Assembly: GCA_024195265.1 (NCBI GenBank)
Contig: JAJLRJ010000006.1
Location: forward strand, 1,432,501-1,496,500
Source of the DNA: Dendrophyllia cribrosa
Lineage: Eukaryota > Cnidaria > Anthozoa > Scleractinia > Dendrophylliidae
Direction: 5' to 3'
Length of the DNA: 64,000 bases
Each line of letters starts with the position of its first letter. Positions within the stretch are counted from its first letter, which is position 1. Shown one piece after another: positions 54,894-64,000 of this stretch. The notes beneath the pieces are model-generated. The model was given only the letters and a program-made list of their open reading frames with translations, had not been told where the DNA came from and ran no database searches. The position numbers and the translations under genes are program-made.

Positions 54894-56327
54894 CTACATG
54901 TTGACTTTGCAGTGAGGGAATCTTTCTTTGAAAGCCTTTACGCTTTCTTGTGTAACGCTGAAGCAGTCTGTGATGTCAAGTGTTTCTAAATAAGGAAGCG
55001 AGTCGCCGATCTCTAACAGCTGTTGTTCTTCATTAACAATGTCCGTGAAAGAAATATCCAAATTCCACAAGCAATCCAAGTAACAAAAACACGATTTCAG
55101 CCCCTCGTACGTGAGTTTGCTGCATCCGTTAATAGACAAAAACGTCAGCTCCACATTAAAGCAAATCGTTTTTAGCCCCTCATCGGTGATGTCCGCGAAT
55201 CCCAAACCCAGTGATCGAAAATTGTCGCTCGCATAGTTCGCAATCACGCAAGCTGCGTTGTCTGTAATACCTGTTTCTAAACTGTCAGAATTGTGGACAA
55301 TAAGCCGTGAAAGTTTCTCGCATCGATTCATAAGGGCATAAACTCCAACATCGGTAACTTCGCTAAATTCCAGAGACAAATCTTCAAGACAGGGCAAATG
55401 ATCAGCGATCACGATCAAGGATACATCGGTAATGACCCCATTTGAAATATTCAAGCATTTTAAATTTCGGCATAATTGAGCGATTGTACAAACTCCAAAG
55501 TCGGTTATACCTCCGTCTTTGTCGCAGTAATCAATGACAAAAGATTCCAGCTTTCGGCATCTTTTCGCCAAAGAGGACAAGCTTCTATCCGTCACCATAA
55601 CTTGGTTGTACCGTAGGGTCAGTTTTCTCAGTTTTTGGCAGCCATTCGCCAAAAGTCGGACCATTTTGTCTGTCAAAACATCTGCAGAACTTCGTTGATC
55701 GTCGTTGAGCGAGGCTTCGAAGACAATCAGTTTTTCAAGATCGGGACATCCCGTTGAAATCGCCTTGATCGTATTTTCTGTGACAGCAATGGAATAAGCG
55801 TACAATGTTCTTACACCAGGGTTGTTTTCCACCAAGCTTGTGACTGCTTTTTCAGAAATATTCCTCAAAGGAATCGAAACCGTTTCGAGGACGTTACAAT
55901 TGCGCGCCAAAGCGAAAATACCAGTATCCGTGATAAAGTTACAGCCGCTTAGAAACAGCTTTCTCAGGTTTGGACAGTGCAGGGAAATATGCTCCAGAGA
56001 AACATCTTTAACCCCGACACAGTTCGTCAGATTAACACATGAAATCAGATTTGTTGCGTGAGGTATGAGTCTCGCGATCGTGCCAGTTTCTACCTTCGCA
56101 GCGTGTTTCGTTCGAATTCGAACACTTTTCCACAAGCTTGGATCGTAGGCGAGCCGATGCCATCTTGAACACACTCTGGTACTTCGAACGATGAGAGGAT
56201 ACTCGAGATAAGATAAAATTTGAATTATAACGGAGTCCGGCAGCGACCCGAAAGTAGCCATCTTCTCCGTCAACTGTCTTTGTTTTATTTTGTCTTTCAG
56301 TTTTTTTGCATTGATTTTCCCGCGCAT
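54894..56327 (-). CDS. F-box and leucine-rich-repeat protein, single exon
   Basis: An uninterrupted 477-codon minus-strand frame. An F-box lies at about residues 26-66 (LPDSVIIQILSYLEYPLIVRS...CSRWHRLAYDPSLWK). It is followed by about a dozen cysteine-containing LRRs such as CPNLRKLFLSGCNFITDTGI, CRNLKCLNISNGVITDVSL and CLEDLSLEFSEVTDVGV, up to the C-terminus. This layout is that of FBXL2/7/20-type substrate receptors of SCF ubiquitin ligases; the exact orthologue is uncertain. The start may be Met1 or Met23 (MATFGSLPDS), as the first 22 residues are only basic. The gene is intronless in its coding part, like its divergent neighbour COPS2. Confidence 0.93.
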   Translation of the reverse strand: MRGKINAKKLKDKIKQRQLTEKMATFGSLPDSVIIQILSYLEYPLIVRSTRVCSRWHRLAYDPSLWKSVRIRTKHAAKVETGTIARLIPHATNLISCVNLTNCVGVKDVSLEHISLHCPNLRKLFLSGCNFITDTGIFALARNCNVLETVSIPLRNISEKAVTSLVENNPGVRTLYAYSIAVTENTIKAISTGCPDLEKLIVFEASLNDDQRSSADVLTDKMVRLLANGCQKLRKLTLRYNQVMVTDRSLSSLAKRCRKLESFVIDYCDKDGGITDFGVCTIAQLCRNLKCLNISNGVITDVSLIVIADHLPCLEDLSLEFSEVTDVGVYALMNRCEKLSRLIVHNSDSLETGITDNAACVIANYASDNFRSLGLGFADITDEGLKTICFNVELTFLSINGCSKLTYEGLKSCFCYLDCLWNLDISFTDIVNEEQQLLEIGDSLPYLETLDITDCFSVTQESVKAFKERFPHCKVNM

Positions 56328-57020
56328 TGTTCTCAGCCTCGTTCACGCGTAGCCTCGATATCATTTCGCTCCCAGGTCCTCCTCTTTACTTTCCACATGG
56401 ATGAGAGCGCTGGTTGATACAGCTTTCTTGGGGAACCCGGAATTCTTTCCAAATTCTCATCTGGAAGACCGATAAACTTCAAATTGTAAGTCCCTTGCCT
56501 GTTTTTAAACTCATATTTTTACCATGTAACGTTAAGATGTGATGAAATGCATCTATCAACCATCTTTCGGGACAGAACTATGATGTTGAGATGCCGTTAT
56601 TCTGACTCAGAAATTTGAAACTTTTCATCTGGTAACCGTAATGTATCACGGCTTTTACTGACTCTCTTGTTTCGTTATCCAGGCAGTATGGCTTTTTCTT
56701 CAGTTTGACTTTATTTTGGTAGGTACGTGCTAATTAATTCGCTTAGAATTTTCTTTTATTTCCCGTTAAAATGTGACCGGAAAACTACCAATCCCTTCCT
56801 TCCCATTGTGCTTTGCTGGCGTAATTAAACATGGCGGACGCCAAATTTATTTGCTAAAAAATAGAACCATATTTATTTGTTATTGTTTTGAGTAAACTTT
56901 GTACACAAGTCTAAATCAAACTTTTAATTTATATGACTTATTTATAGTGGATTCCTTTAACCAAACTACAAAGATGATGTAGTATACATGTATCCCAGCT
57001 AACTTTTTATCTCGTGCCAC

Positions 57021-57169
57021 TATAGGTGGTTTTCATGTTACGTCATCGCTGCCATGCTGGTGGACATAAACAATAGTTCTCTCATTAGCTCCTTTTGTTC
57101 GTCCACCAGCATTTGTTCGTTTCACTATTGTTATCTATGTCTCTAGAGATTGATTGCAAACCACCTATA
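57021..57169. mobile_element. Small MITE, TIR TATAGGTGGTTT
   Basis: Ends TATAGGTGGTTT and AAACCACCTATA pair exactly. Inner blocks TGCTGGTGGAC/GTCCACCAGCA and AACAATAG/CTATTGTT also pair. Both sides are followed by CAC. Confidence 0.75.
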
Positions 57170-57885
57170 CACAACCTGTAACTCTCCCAGAGTGATGAAT
57201 TGCATCAATTCAACCATCTTTCGGGACAGAAATATAATGTTGAAGTGCATATCTGACTTGAGAGTGCTGATCTAGATACTATTTGAGCCTAGTGTTGTTT
57301 CTATGTTCTGAAAATGTATTTTTCTATCTCACAGGAGTTACATCAAATACTGAAAAGCAATCCCATACAAGGTATACACTGTAAGTACACTTGAATTTTT
57401 TTATACCTAGTAGTAATTACAGATTAATAAGTGCATTCTACTTGAAGAAGCACAGAAATAGTGCACTTTTGGCTTCAATAAATCAGACAAAAATTATATG
57501 CAAATAGCAACAAATTTTATTTGTAAAATACAACATGTTTACAAACAGTGGCTTTGAAACCTAGTAGAGCTTAAACACAAGCACAGAAACACCATGCAGT
57601 AGTTGTTTGATGGCTGAAAACACCAAAATGTAAGAGCACCAAATGGATTATTGGAACCAAATGGTGATAAATATCGGGTCAGCTTTCTTGTCAAACCTCT
57701 GCCAGTTTCATTTCACTTGCCGTTTGACAAAAGTGGCAACCTTTCTTTTTCTGCCATTTACAAGCAAAAAGAACTTCTTTTCAACCCTAAAAATGTACAA
57801 TTTTGTACACCATGTTTTTGTTTGCCCAACAGAAAACTTGCACTGCCCAAGAAATCACCTTTCCACGTGCCGCCATATTTGCTTT

Positions 57886-58130
57886 AAGTCAAAGGTAGTG
57901 CACCTTTGACGCTTATCAAAGGTATAGTAAAGGTGCTGTCAAATGTTGCTTTGAATTTAAAAAAGGTACCTTTGATTCGCCTGTGACATGCATCAAATGA
58001 GTAGTACTTTAGACATGCATCAAAGGTGTGTCAAAAACAATGTTAAAAGTGCTATGAAATGTTTGATCACATTTGATGCCCATGTCACACAACTTTGTCA
58101 CACCTTTGATGGAGATCACGGGTGATCAAA
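57886..58130. promoter_or_regulatory. Cluster of TCF/LEF-like motifs upstream of COPS2
   Basis: At least six CCTTTGA(C/T) or ATCAAAGG words occur in 245 bp, e.g. ACCTTTGACG, TTATCAAAGGT, ACCTTTGATTC, GCATCAAAGGTG, CACCTTTGATGG and GTGATCAAAGC. It could be a Wnt-responsive block or just a short diverged tandem repeat. Confidence 0.4.
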
Positions 58131-58338
58131 GCCAACTCTGTGCAATGTTGTTCCCAGGGTCTTCTGGATGCGTATCAGTTTCCCCGCCCAAGGTAAATTG
58201 CAAAAAATGTTGCCAAAATGGAAGAACGGTCGATTGATTGATTGCACAATTCTATCCAGCCATATGTTTGAGCTTTTTTTTAGAAAAAACGAAACATTAA
58301 CAACACCAAAAATATTACTCTTTTCAGTTTGTTCCAAA

Positions 58339-59670
58339 ATGTCAGACATGGATGATGATTTCATGTGTGATGACGAAGAAGACTATGACTTGGAGTACTC
58401 GGAAGACAGTGCTTCAGAACCAGATGTCGATTTGGAAAACCAGTACTACAACTCTAAAGCTCTGAAGGAAGATAACCCTAAAGCGTCATTACAGAGCTTC
58501 CAAAAAGTATTGGATCTTGAGACCGAGAAGGGGGAGTGGGGATTCAAAGCCCTGAAGCAGATGATTAAAATCAATTTCAAACTGGGTCATTACGAAGAGA
58601 TGATGACGAGATATCAACAGCTGTTGACCTACATTAAGAGCGCCGTCACACGGAACCACTCTGAAAAGTCCATCAACTCCATTCTTGATTACATCTCCAC
58701 TTCAAAGCAGATGGAGCTGCTTCAGAATTTTTATGAGACGACACTGGAAGCTCTTAAAGATGCCAAGAATGACAGGCTGTGGTTTAAGACAAACACAAAG
58801 CTGGGCAAGTTGTATTTTGACAGAGGAGAGTTCACCAAACTGGCCAAGATCCTAAAGCAGCTACACCAGTCATGCCAGACTGATGACGGGGAAGATGATC
58901 TAAAGAAAGGTACGCAACTGCTTGAGATTTATGCACTGGAAATTCAGATGTACACTGCACAGAAGAATAACAAGAAGCTCAAAGCTTTGTATGAGCAGTC
59001 CCTTCACATTAAGTCTGCCATTCCTCATCCTCTCATTATGGGGGTTATACGTGAATGTGGTGGGAAGATGCACTTGCGAGAAGGCGACTATGAACAGGCA
59101 CACACTGATTTCTTTGAGGCTTTCAAGAACTATGATGAGTCTGGCAGTGGGAGACGCACAACATGCTTGAAATATCTGGTGTTGGCTAACATGCTAATGA
59201 AGTCTGGGATTAATCCATTTGATTCACAGGAGGCTAAGCCCTACAAAAACGACCCAGAGATTCTAGCCATGACTAATCTTGTCAGTGCTTATCAAAACGA
59301 TGACATCAATGAATTTGAAAAAATTCTGAAAACAAACCGAAAGAACATTATGGATGATCCTTTCATACGGGAGCACATAGAAGACCTGTTACGAAACATC
59401 AGAACACAGGTACTAATTAAACTGATCAAGCCATACACAAGGATTCATATTCCGTTTATTTCCAAGGAATTGAACATTGATACAGAAGAAGTTGAAAGCC
59501 TTCTTGTTTCATGCATACTCGACAATACTATTCACGGCCGCATTGATCAAGTCAATCAACTGCTGGAGCTTAACAGAACCGCGCAAAGTGTTGACAGATT
59601 TGCTGGTCTGGACAGGTGGACAACGCAGTTAAATTCCCTCCACACTGCAGTTGTAAACAAGATTGCATGA
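58339..59670 (+). CDS. COPS2: COP9 signalosome subunit 2 (CSN2), intronless CDS
   Basis: One uninterrupted frame of 443 codons, the same length as human COPS2. It starts [20 protein letters not shown] with the typical acidic N-terminus, then [18 protein letters not shown], a helical TPR-like array and a C-terminal PCI domain (about residues 250-415). Highly conserved blocks include [35 protein letters not shown] and [23 protein letters not shown]2 is a scaffold of the CSN complex that binds cullin-RBX1 and positions it for deneddylation. The frame extends 57 codons upstream, but that part crosses a splice-acceptor-like CTTTTCAG and is not conserved, so the start is Met 58339. AATAAA is at 60898. 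The absence of coding introns is unusual for this gene. Confidence 0.97.
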   Translation: MSDMDDDFMCDDEEDYDLEYSEDSASEPDVDLENQYYNSKALKEDNPKASLQSFQKVLDLETEKGEWGFKALKQMIKINFKLGHYEEMMTRYQQLLTYIKSAVTRNHSEKSINSILDYISTSKQMELLQNFYETTLEALKDAKNDRLWFKTNTKLGKLYFDRGEFTKLAKILKQLHQSCQTDDGEDDLKKGTQLLEIYALEIQMYTAQKNNKKLKALYEQSLHIKSAIPHPLIMGVIRECGGKMHLREGDYEQAHTDFFEAFKNYDESGSGRRTTCLKYLVLANMLMKSGINPFDSQEAKPYKNDPEILAMTNLVSAYQNDDINEFEKILKTNRKNIMDDPFIREHIEDLLRNIRTQVLIKLIKPYTRIHIPFISKELNIDTEEVESLLVSCILDNTIHGRIDQVNQLLELNRTAQSVDRFAGLDRWTTQLNSLHTAVVNKIA

Positions 59671-60903
59671 GCCATGGAGAACTATAGAGAAAGCGAATAC
59701 TTGAACATGTGAAAACAAAATTAATGTTCAGTACATGTCTATACAAACAGTGCAACTCAATATGAGTGCAAATGTTGGCAGCTGGTCCATTTTTGCAACC
59801 GAGCAGGATATCGTGTTCAAGTGATTATTAGTTAATGGGTACATGTATTTGCTCCAAAATCAACTGTAATTTTTGGTTACTTAATTTTTAACTTGTGAAT
59901 ACATAAAGCACTGAATGGTTGATAGGAGTTGGAGATAAGCTCCACTTGATCAGTCGGTCAATGGGCTGTTGACATTGAGCCTGCAACATGTAATGGTCAT
60001 TTGCATTACCCATGGGACAGCATTGGAGGGAGGGGAGGGGAGGGTTGGGTGGTCAGTGGAGCAAAATGCCAACATTATTTTAGGACAGGGAGGGTGCAAA
60101 TGTTTTCCATTTACCAGTTAACTCATAGAAGTCTTTGATTTTTCTTAAAATTATTGTAACATTTGGTAAAAAAATTGTCAAAATATCAATGTTGTTGCGT
60201 GAATACTATTAACAATGCAGACCGAGTGTTGGTGTCATTTCATTTAGAACTGCATGTATGTATTCGCCATACTTATAACCTAGTGCAGGTTTCTAGGTCT
60301 TTGAGTGCAATCAGTCAAGTCCTCCAAATTCACTCTGACGAAGGGGGGGGGGGGCTTTCACTTGGTACATCTTACTTTTGAATCACTTTAAGGTGACAAT
60401 TTGCTTGATCAACTAAGTTAATACAAAATTTTAGCATTCCCTTTCCCCACTGTTGCAGCACCAAAGTTTCTTTCAAAACTAAGTTCTTTTCTCCCCAAAA
60501 AGTAAAACAGTAACATTACAAAATTGCTTTTCTTTGGCAGTTTCTTGTTGTTAAGGAAACCCACACCATGATAGAGATAACAACGGTTTTGTGACACCAA
60601 GAAAATTCATCTTTGCGTCAGTACCATATTTATGTATTGTGTGAATTCTCTTGAACCACAAGATGTCTAGAGACAGGTTTCTAGCACTGGTCGAGACTGT
60701 TTAGATTTCATGATGCCCAGACAAAGGAATAATGCTTATTTCTCTGTTTTTTTGTTTTTTTTTTAAATATAAATTGAACGATTATTACTTGTTTGCAATC
60801 CAATTAACAGTAATTCAAAATGTTGATCACTTTGTGATGTTTTTAATTATGTTTCCATAAAGATGTACATACAGCTGTACAGGCTGAAATTGAAAGCAAT
60901 AAA
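59671..60903 (+). other. COPS2: COPS2 3' UTR
   Basis: No other gene is seen between the stop codon and AATAAA at 60898-60903. It includes a G run at about 60343-60354 and a GGGAGGGGAGGGGAGGG stretch near 60030. The length of about 1.2 kb is plausible. Confidence 0.5.
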
Positions 60904-61434
60904 TTGCACTTGTATTGCCCTGGTTGTAAGAAATAAATTAAACATAAGCACGTTTAACAAACTTTTCACGACGAGTTCAATTTCATTTTGAAGAATACGA
61001 TTGTAACGTTTTAGTGGTCAAAACAAATGCAGAGGTATACATGTACGGTCGACCCTCTCCTTAAGGACAGTTCTCTTGGTCCCGAAGATGCCAAAATTCA
61101 TAGAGCCCCTACCTCTTTTATACGCACACTTAGGTCTGCCTCTTTGGTGTCGGTATAAAGAAGGATTGACTGTATACCTCCCACCGTTCTATTTTGCTTA
61201 TACAGTTGAACCCCGCTTGAAACGGACTAGCCTGCTCCAGACCATTTCGGTTTGCATTTGACGGACTCGCGCAAAAATACGAATTGTCTTGCATGATCTT
61301 GCAGCTACTCGTTCTCAGACCCTTAGATTTCGCGCCCACCAATTAGAGGAATTAAACCTTTATTCAAGAAAATCCCAAATTTCATGTTGATAAAATATTG
61401 AAAAACAAGTGGTACAAGCAAAACTACTGCCGAA

Positions 61435-61497
61435 AAGATTTCATTTGAATGGTCACACCATAGGATTTTGTTGACAGACTCAAAAGTTAAAACTTCA
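61435..61497 (+). repeat. Single unit of the 110-bp minisatellite family
   Basis: ATTTCATTTGAATGGTCACACCATAGGATTTTGTTGACAGACTCAAAAGTTAAAAC matches the order of blocks in the 8795 array. Confidence 0.7.
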
Positions 61498-61504
61498 CTT
61501 TATG

Positions 61505-61800
61505 CCCCCTTATTACACGACTAAGTCAGTCAGAGGGCCAATAACTAAAATCAACCAATCAGAATGCTCGATTGCCGGTCCAATATTCTCTAAGTATTGG
61601 ACCGGGCATTGTCCCGAATGATACCGCGCGATCCGCCCTCCGGCAGGAGTCGTGTAATAAATCTCTTATTAACCAAGCTTGCTCGTGATCGTACTAGGCG
61701 AATATCGGCCCTCGGTCTTTTTTGTACGGATCGAGCGTATGTCAAGACCTCGGGCCGATATTCTCCCAGTACGGCCCTCGCGCTAGGTCAATAAGATATA
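61505..61800. repeat. Dispersed repeat with short palindromes
   Basis: TTATTACACGACT at the left and AGTCGTGTAATAA near 61650 pair. GTCCAATATTC..TAAGTATTGGAC and GGCCGATATTC/GAATATCGGCC form further hairpins. A likely non-autonomous element with unclear ends. Confidence 0.5.
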
Positions 61801-61948
61801 TATAATTGACTCTGGGAGGGAAAGGGTTAAAGAGAACTTGATGCCTGGGGGTCGGCTGCAGAGCACCCTGTGAAAGTTAACAGTATGTCGTCTGACACGG
61901 AAAGCTACTGTTTGATCAAGTGTAAACACGTAAGCTATGTAATCCTGT

Positions 61949-63625
61949 TTAGGTGTCGTATGATTCTCCAGTGTGAACCGTGAGATTGACGTTAGTTCCG
62001 TACAGACTCAGAGCAGGGTAGAATTCTCCTTTTATACCCACAAATGTTGGACCGTTTGGTCTGGATGGGTCGGTCAGGAGTTTACCTAATGAGAGAGGAG
62101 AAAATAGGTGCACAATGTAAGAATAAGCTTCGTAATCATGAATCTGGAGAAGAGGATCAGCGTCTTCTCTATGTGCCACCGACCTTTAGCTGTCACCTAT
62201 ATTTTGGCCGAGTTTACCGGCCTTCATCATGGTGAATGACCGTAACAAAACGTTAACAAGCCATATGTAAGTAAACGAAGAAATGACGCGCACTAAAAAA
62301 ACGTTAACTAGACATTACAAGAAATTGCAACTTGCGCGTCTTAAGTCTCAATTATCTCCGTGCTCTAACTGGCTACAGAAAAAGTCACTGTCATTTAAGC
62401 CATGAGATTTGTGAGTCCATTGTCCCTCTTTGTCTATGAGCTCTGAATCATTAAAAACTATCGATTAACTTAATCCTTAAATCTTCCAGTCCATTGTGCC
62501 CATTGTGCCCTTGAGTGTAAAAATGCTTGTACACGAGATAATCATTTTTCTTGTCGTTCTGGGAGAGTTTAGCGTGTCCCACCCCCTCCCCCCCTCCCCC
62601 CCAAAAAAATAAATAAATAAATAAAATAAAATATTTAAGCAGGTAGGCGATCTAAATTAATTTTCTTACCGTTGAGGTAAAGACTCAGAAAGTGTTCATC
62701 TAAGTTTAGCAGTACACCGATATTAGCATGCGTGAGTTCTTTGGATGACCTCTTTATCTGCACGCGGTTTTTTGTGTTTGAACACGAAGCGTTGGGATGT
62801 TCATTGATCTGAACCGCGTAAGAATCAGAATCTTCTCCTAATATGGGATCCTCGAGAGCATGACGAGCGATACCCACACCTGCGCAGAGAGGAAGGTTGA
62901 TAGATCAAAGGTTGTGGGTGTAATACGGTGAGGTGCAGGTGTGTAATAGCTTCCTAGATAACCTGGCGAGCAACAGGGGAGGGGAGGGGCAGGGAGGGAG
63001 GGAGGGAGGGAGATGAGTTGTAAAGGTTGAGTAGATAGGTGAGTCTGGCCCGTTTTAGACGTATTACCCCTCATGAATCATAACAGTCTCAACTCTGTTG
63101 ATTTTGAAACGATTGCTAACTCAACAGTACTATGGTTTGACGCGTGGAAATCACAGCTGTCGAACTTAATCTAATTTAGAGCTTGTACCACTGTTGTAGC
63201 ATTCGGTGCTGTACCAGAGAGGCATCTAACTTAGGCTTTATCTCGGAAACCGCCCGATCATCGGGTCCCCCATTAACTCAGGTTTGTGTGGAATAAATCT
63301 AGGCGTATTGCTACCTTCTCCTCCCCAAAGTAAATGTAAGTCCATCAAAAGGTAAAAAAGGTCAAGCCACAGGAGACCAAGCTTATTTAGCATAAAGCAA
63401 CTAGGAGTATTGCTAAGCATTTCCACATACACTCACCGATAATGGATAACTGGTTGTGAGAGTTGAATTCATCCACATGCACTCTCCAATAATGACAGGC
63501 GGAATGTAGCTTTACATTCCCCAGAATAAAGGTGTACATGGGACTCTTGAGGCTTACTGTGCAGTTCTCATTGGTTAACTCCAGGTCATGATTAGCTGAT
63601 GACGGATTCAGTTGAAAGTACAGTC
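61949..63625 (-). CDS. B30.2/SPRY-domain protein (TRIM-like), C-terminal exons
   Basis: Three minus-strand exons, 63625-63437, 62879-62670 and 62085-61949 (stop TAA), join in phase with GT-AG borders. They encode about 178 residues of a B30.2/SPRY domain running to the C-terminus: DLELTNENCTVSLKS, LGNVKLHSACHYWRVHVDEF, GVGIARHALEDPILGEDSDSYAV, IGVLLNLDEHFLSLYLNGK, GEFYPALSLYG and VNLTVHTGESYDT. The pattern is closest to the SPRY domains of TRIM9/TRIM67/MID-type ubiquitin ligases (GIAR...MLGKD..., GVLLDL, HTG). RING, B-box and FN3 parts would lie upstream, beyond 64000. No further exon was recognised at 63626-64000. Confidence 0.8.
62955..63015. repeat. GGGA-rich purine tract
   Basis: Repeats of GGGGAGG and GGGAGGGA between two SPRY-gene exons, with G-quadruplex potential on the plus strand. 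Confidence 0.8.
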
Positions 63626-64000
63626 CTGGAAATGCATACAAGTATCAGTCAGCGCACAGGCATACCATCTGTGGTTTACTGTGCTCTTATAATGTCTGTA
63701 TCACTCAGAAGTGGAAGCAAATTAATTTTTTAAGTTGCATGCCTTATTCTCTTATCCTGAGTGAATCCAACCGTTAATTTGAAAAACCGCTCTCGCAAAC
63801 CAAGATAAATAATAATAATAATTTAAGTATTTAAAAGCACGGTAAACAACGCTTTAGTCAGTTTTAAAAGCCCTCAGAAATGCTAGTTCAATTTATAAAA
63901 GCACAGGACACTGCTCAAACAGAGAATGGTTAGACTGTGGTGAATGGTTTGCTTGGCGCAAATGCTGGTGAAGCATGCAAGAGTTGTAGGAGAAAAAGGT

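Larger units (their letters stand above)
56328..58338. promoter_or_regulatory. F-box / COPS2 upstream region with probable COPS2 5' UTR introns
   Basis: A good donor (AAATTGTAAGTCC, near 56487) could end a COPS2 non-coding first exon. A small candidate exon between acceptor CTCACAG and donor AAGGTATAC lies near 57335-57370. An acceptor (CTTTTCAG) is 12 bases before the COPS2 ATG. The region also holds one MITE and a cluster of TCF-like sites. Confidence 0.45.

Noticed and set aside
58168..58338. 57-codon N-terminal extension of COPS2
   Set aside because: It contains a splice acceptor just before the conserved start, is not acidic like the family N-terminus, and the conserved protein starts at MSDMDDD.

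Overview
The window is animal nuclear DNA. Genes are split by GT-AG introns (two use GC-AG), intergenic DNA is AT-rich, and small non-autonomous transposons, tRNA-derived SINE-like repeats and minisatellites are very dense. The gene content (Salvador, radial-spoke head protein, eIF4A3, LAMTOR4, COPS2, a carotenoid oxygenase) and the repeat style suggest an early-branching metazoan. A cnidarian such as an anthozoan coral is my inference; no sequence search was run.

Ten protein genes can be supported, and their strands alternate strictly: + tyrosine kinase (3' part, about 434-7437); - TEX30-like alpha/beta hydrolase (12308-15566); + carotenoid oxygenase (16377-21391, with an in-frame TAG); - Salvador/SAV1 (24037-34492); + radial spoke head RSPH4A/6A (34866-42225); - eIF4A3 (43034-52040); + LAMTOR4 (5' part, from 52197); - F-box/LRR protein (54894-56327, one exon); + COPS2/CSN2 (58339-59670, intronless CDS); - TRIM-like B30.2/SPRY gene (3' part, 61949-63625). 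This gives four head-to-head pairs with short shared upstream regions: 811 bp, 373 bp and 156 bp for the first three, and about 100-150 bp to the presumed first COPS2 exon for the fourth. The 373-bp SAV1/RSPH4A spacer carries an imperfect RFX X-box, which fits control of a ciliary gene.

Introns and intergenic DNA are filled with repeats. Notable items are a perfect 161-bp palindrome (1553-1713), large foldback elements (2513-3440, 5443-7166, 29732-31335), a MITE inserted in a copy of its own family (43789-46223), a probable piggyBac-type MITE with TTAA target duplications (47747-48936), a Harbinger-type MITE with TTA duplications, and a family of about 470 bp elements that end in CCCGGG plus long G/C homopolymers with exact 8-bp duplications (17264-17737, 19564-20032). 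A SINE-like repeat in the carotenoid oxygenase intron holds two different MITE insertions, each with its own duplication. A 2-kb minisatellite with a 100-bp higher-order unit fills a SAV1 intron, and a separate minisatellite family of about 110 bp recurs at six places on both strands.

No bacterial operon, CRISPR array, intact autonomous transposon, rRNA or convincing functional tRNA gene was seen. The strongest candidates for something new are the G-tract-ended MITE family, the self-nested MITE, the PPxY-repeat form of Salvador, and the in-frame stop in an otherwise intact carotenoid oxygenase.
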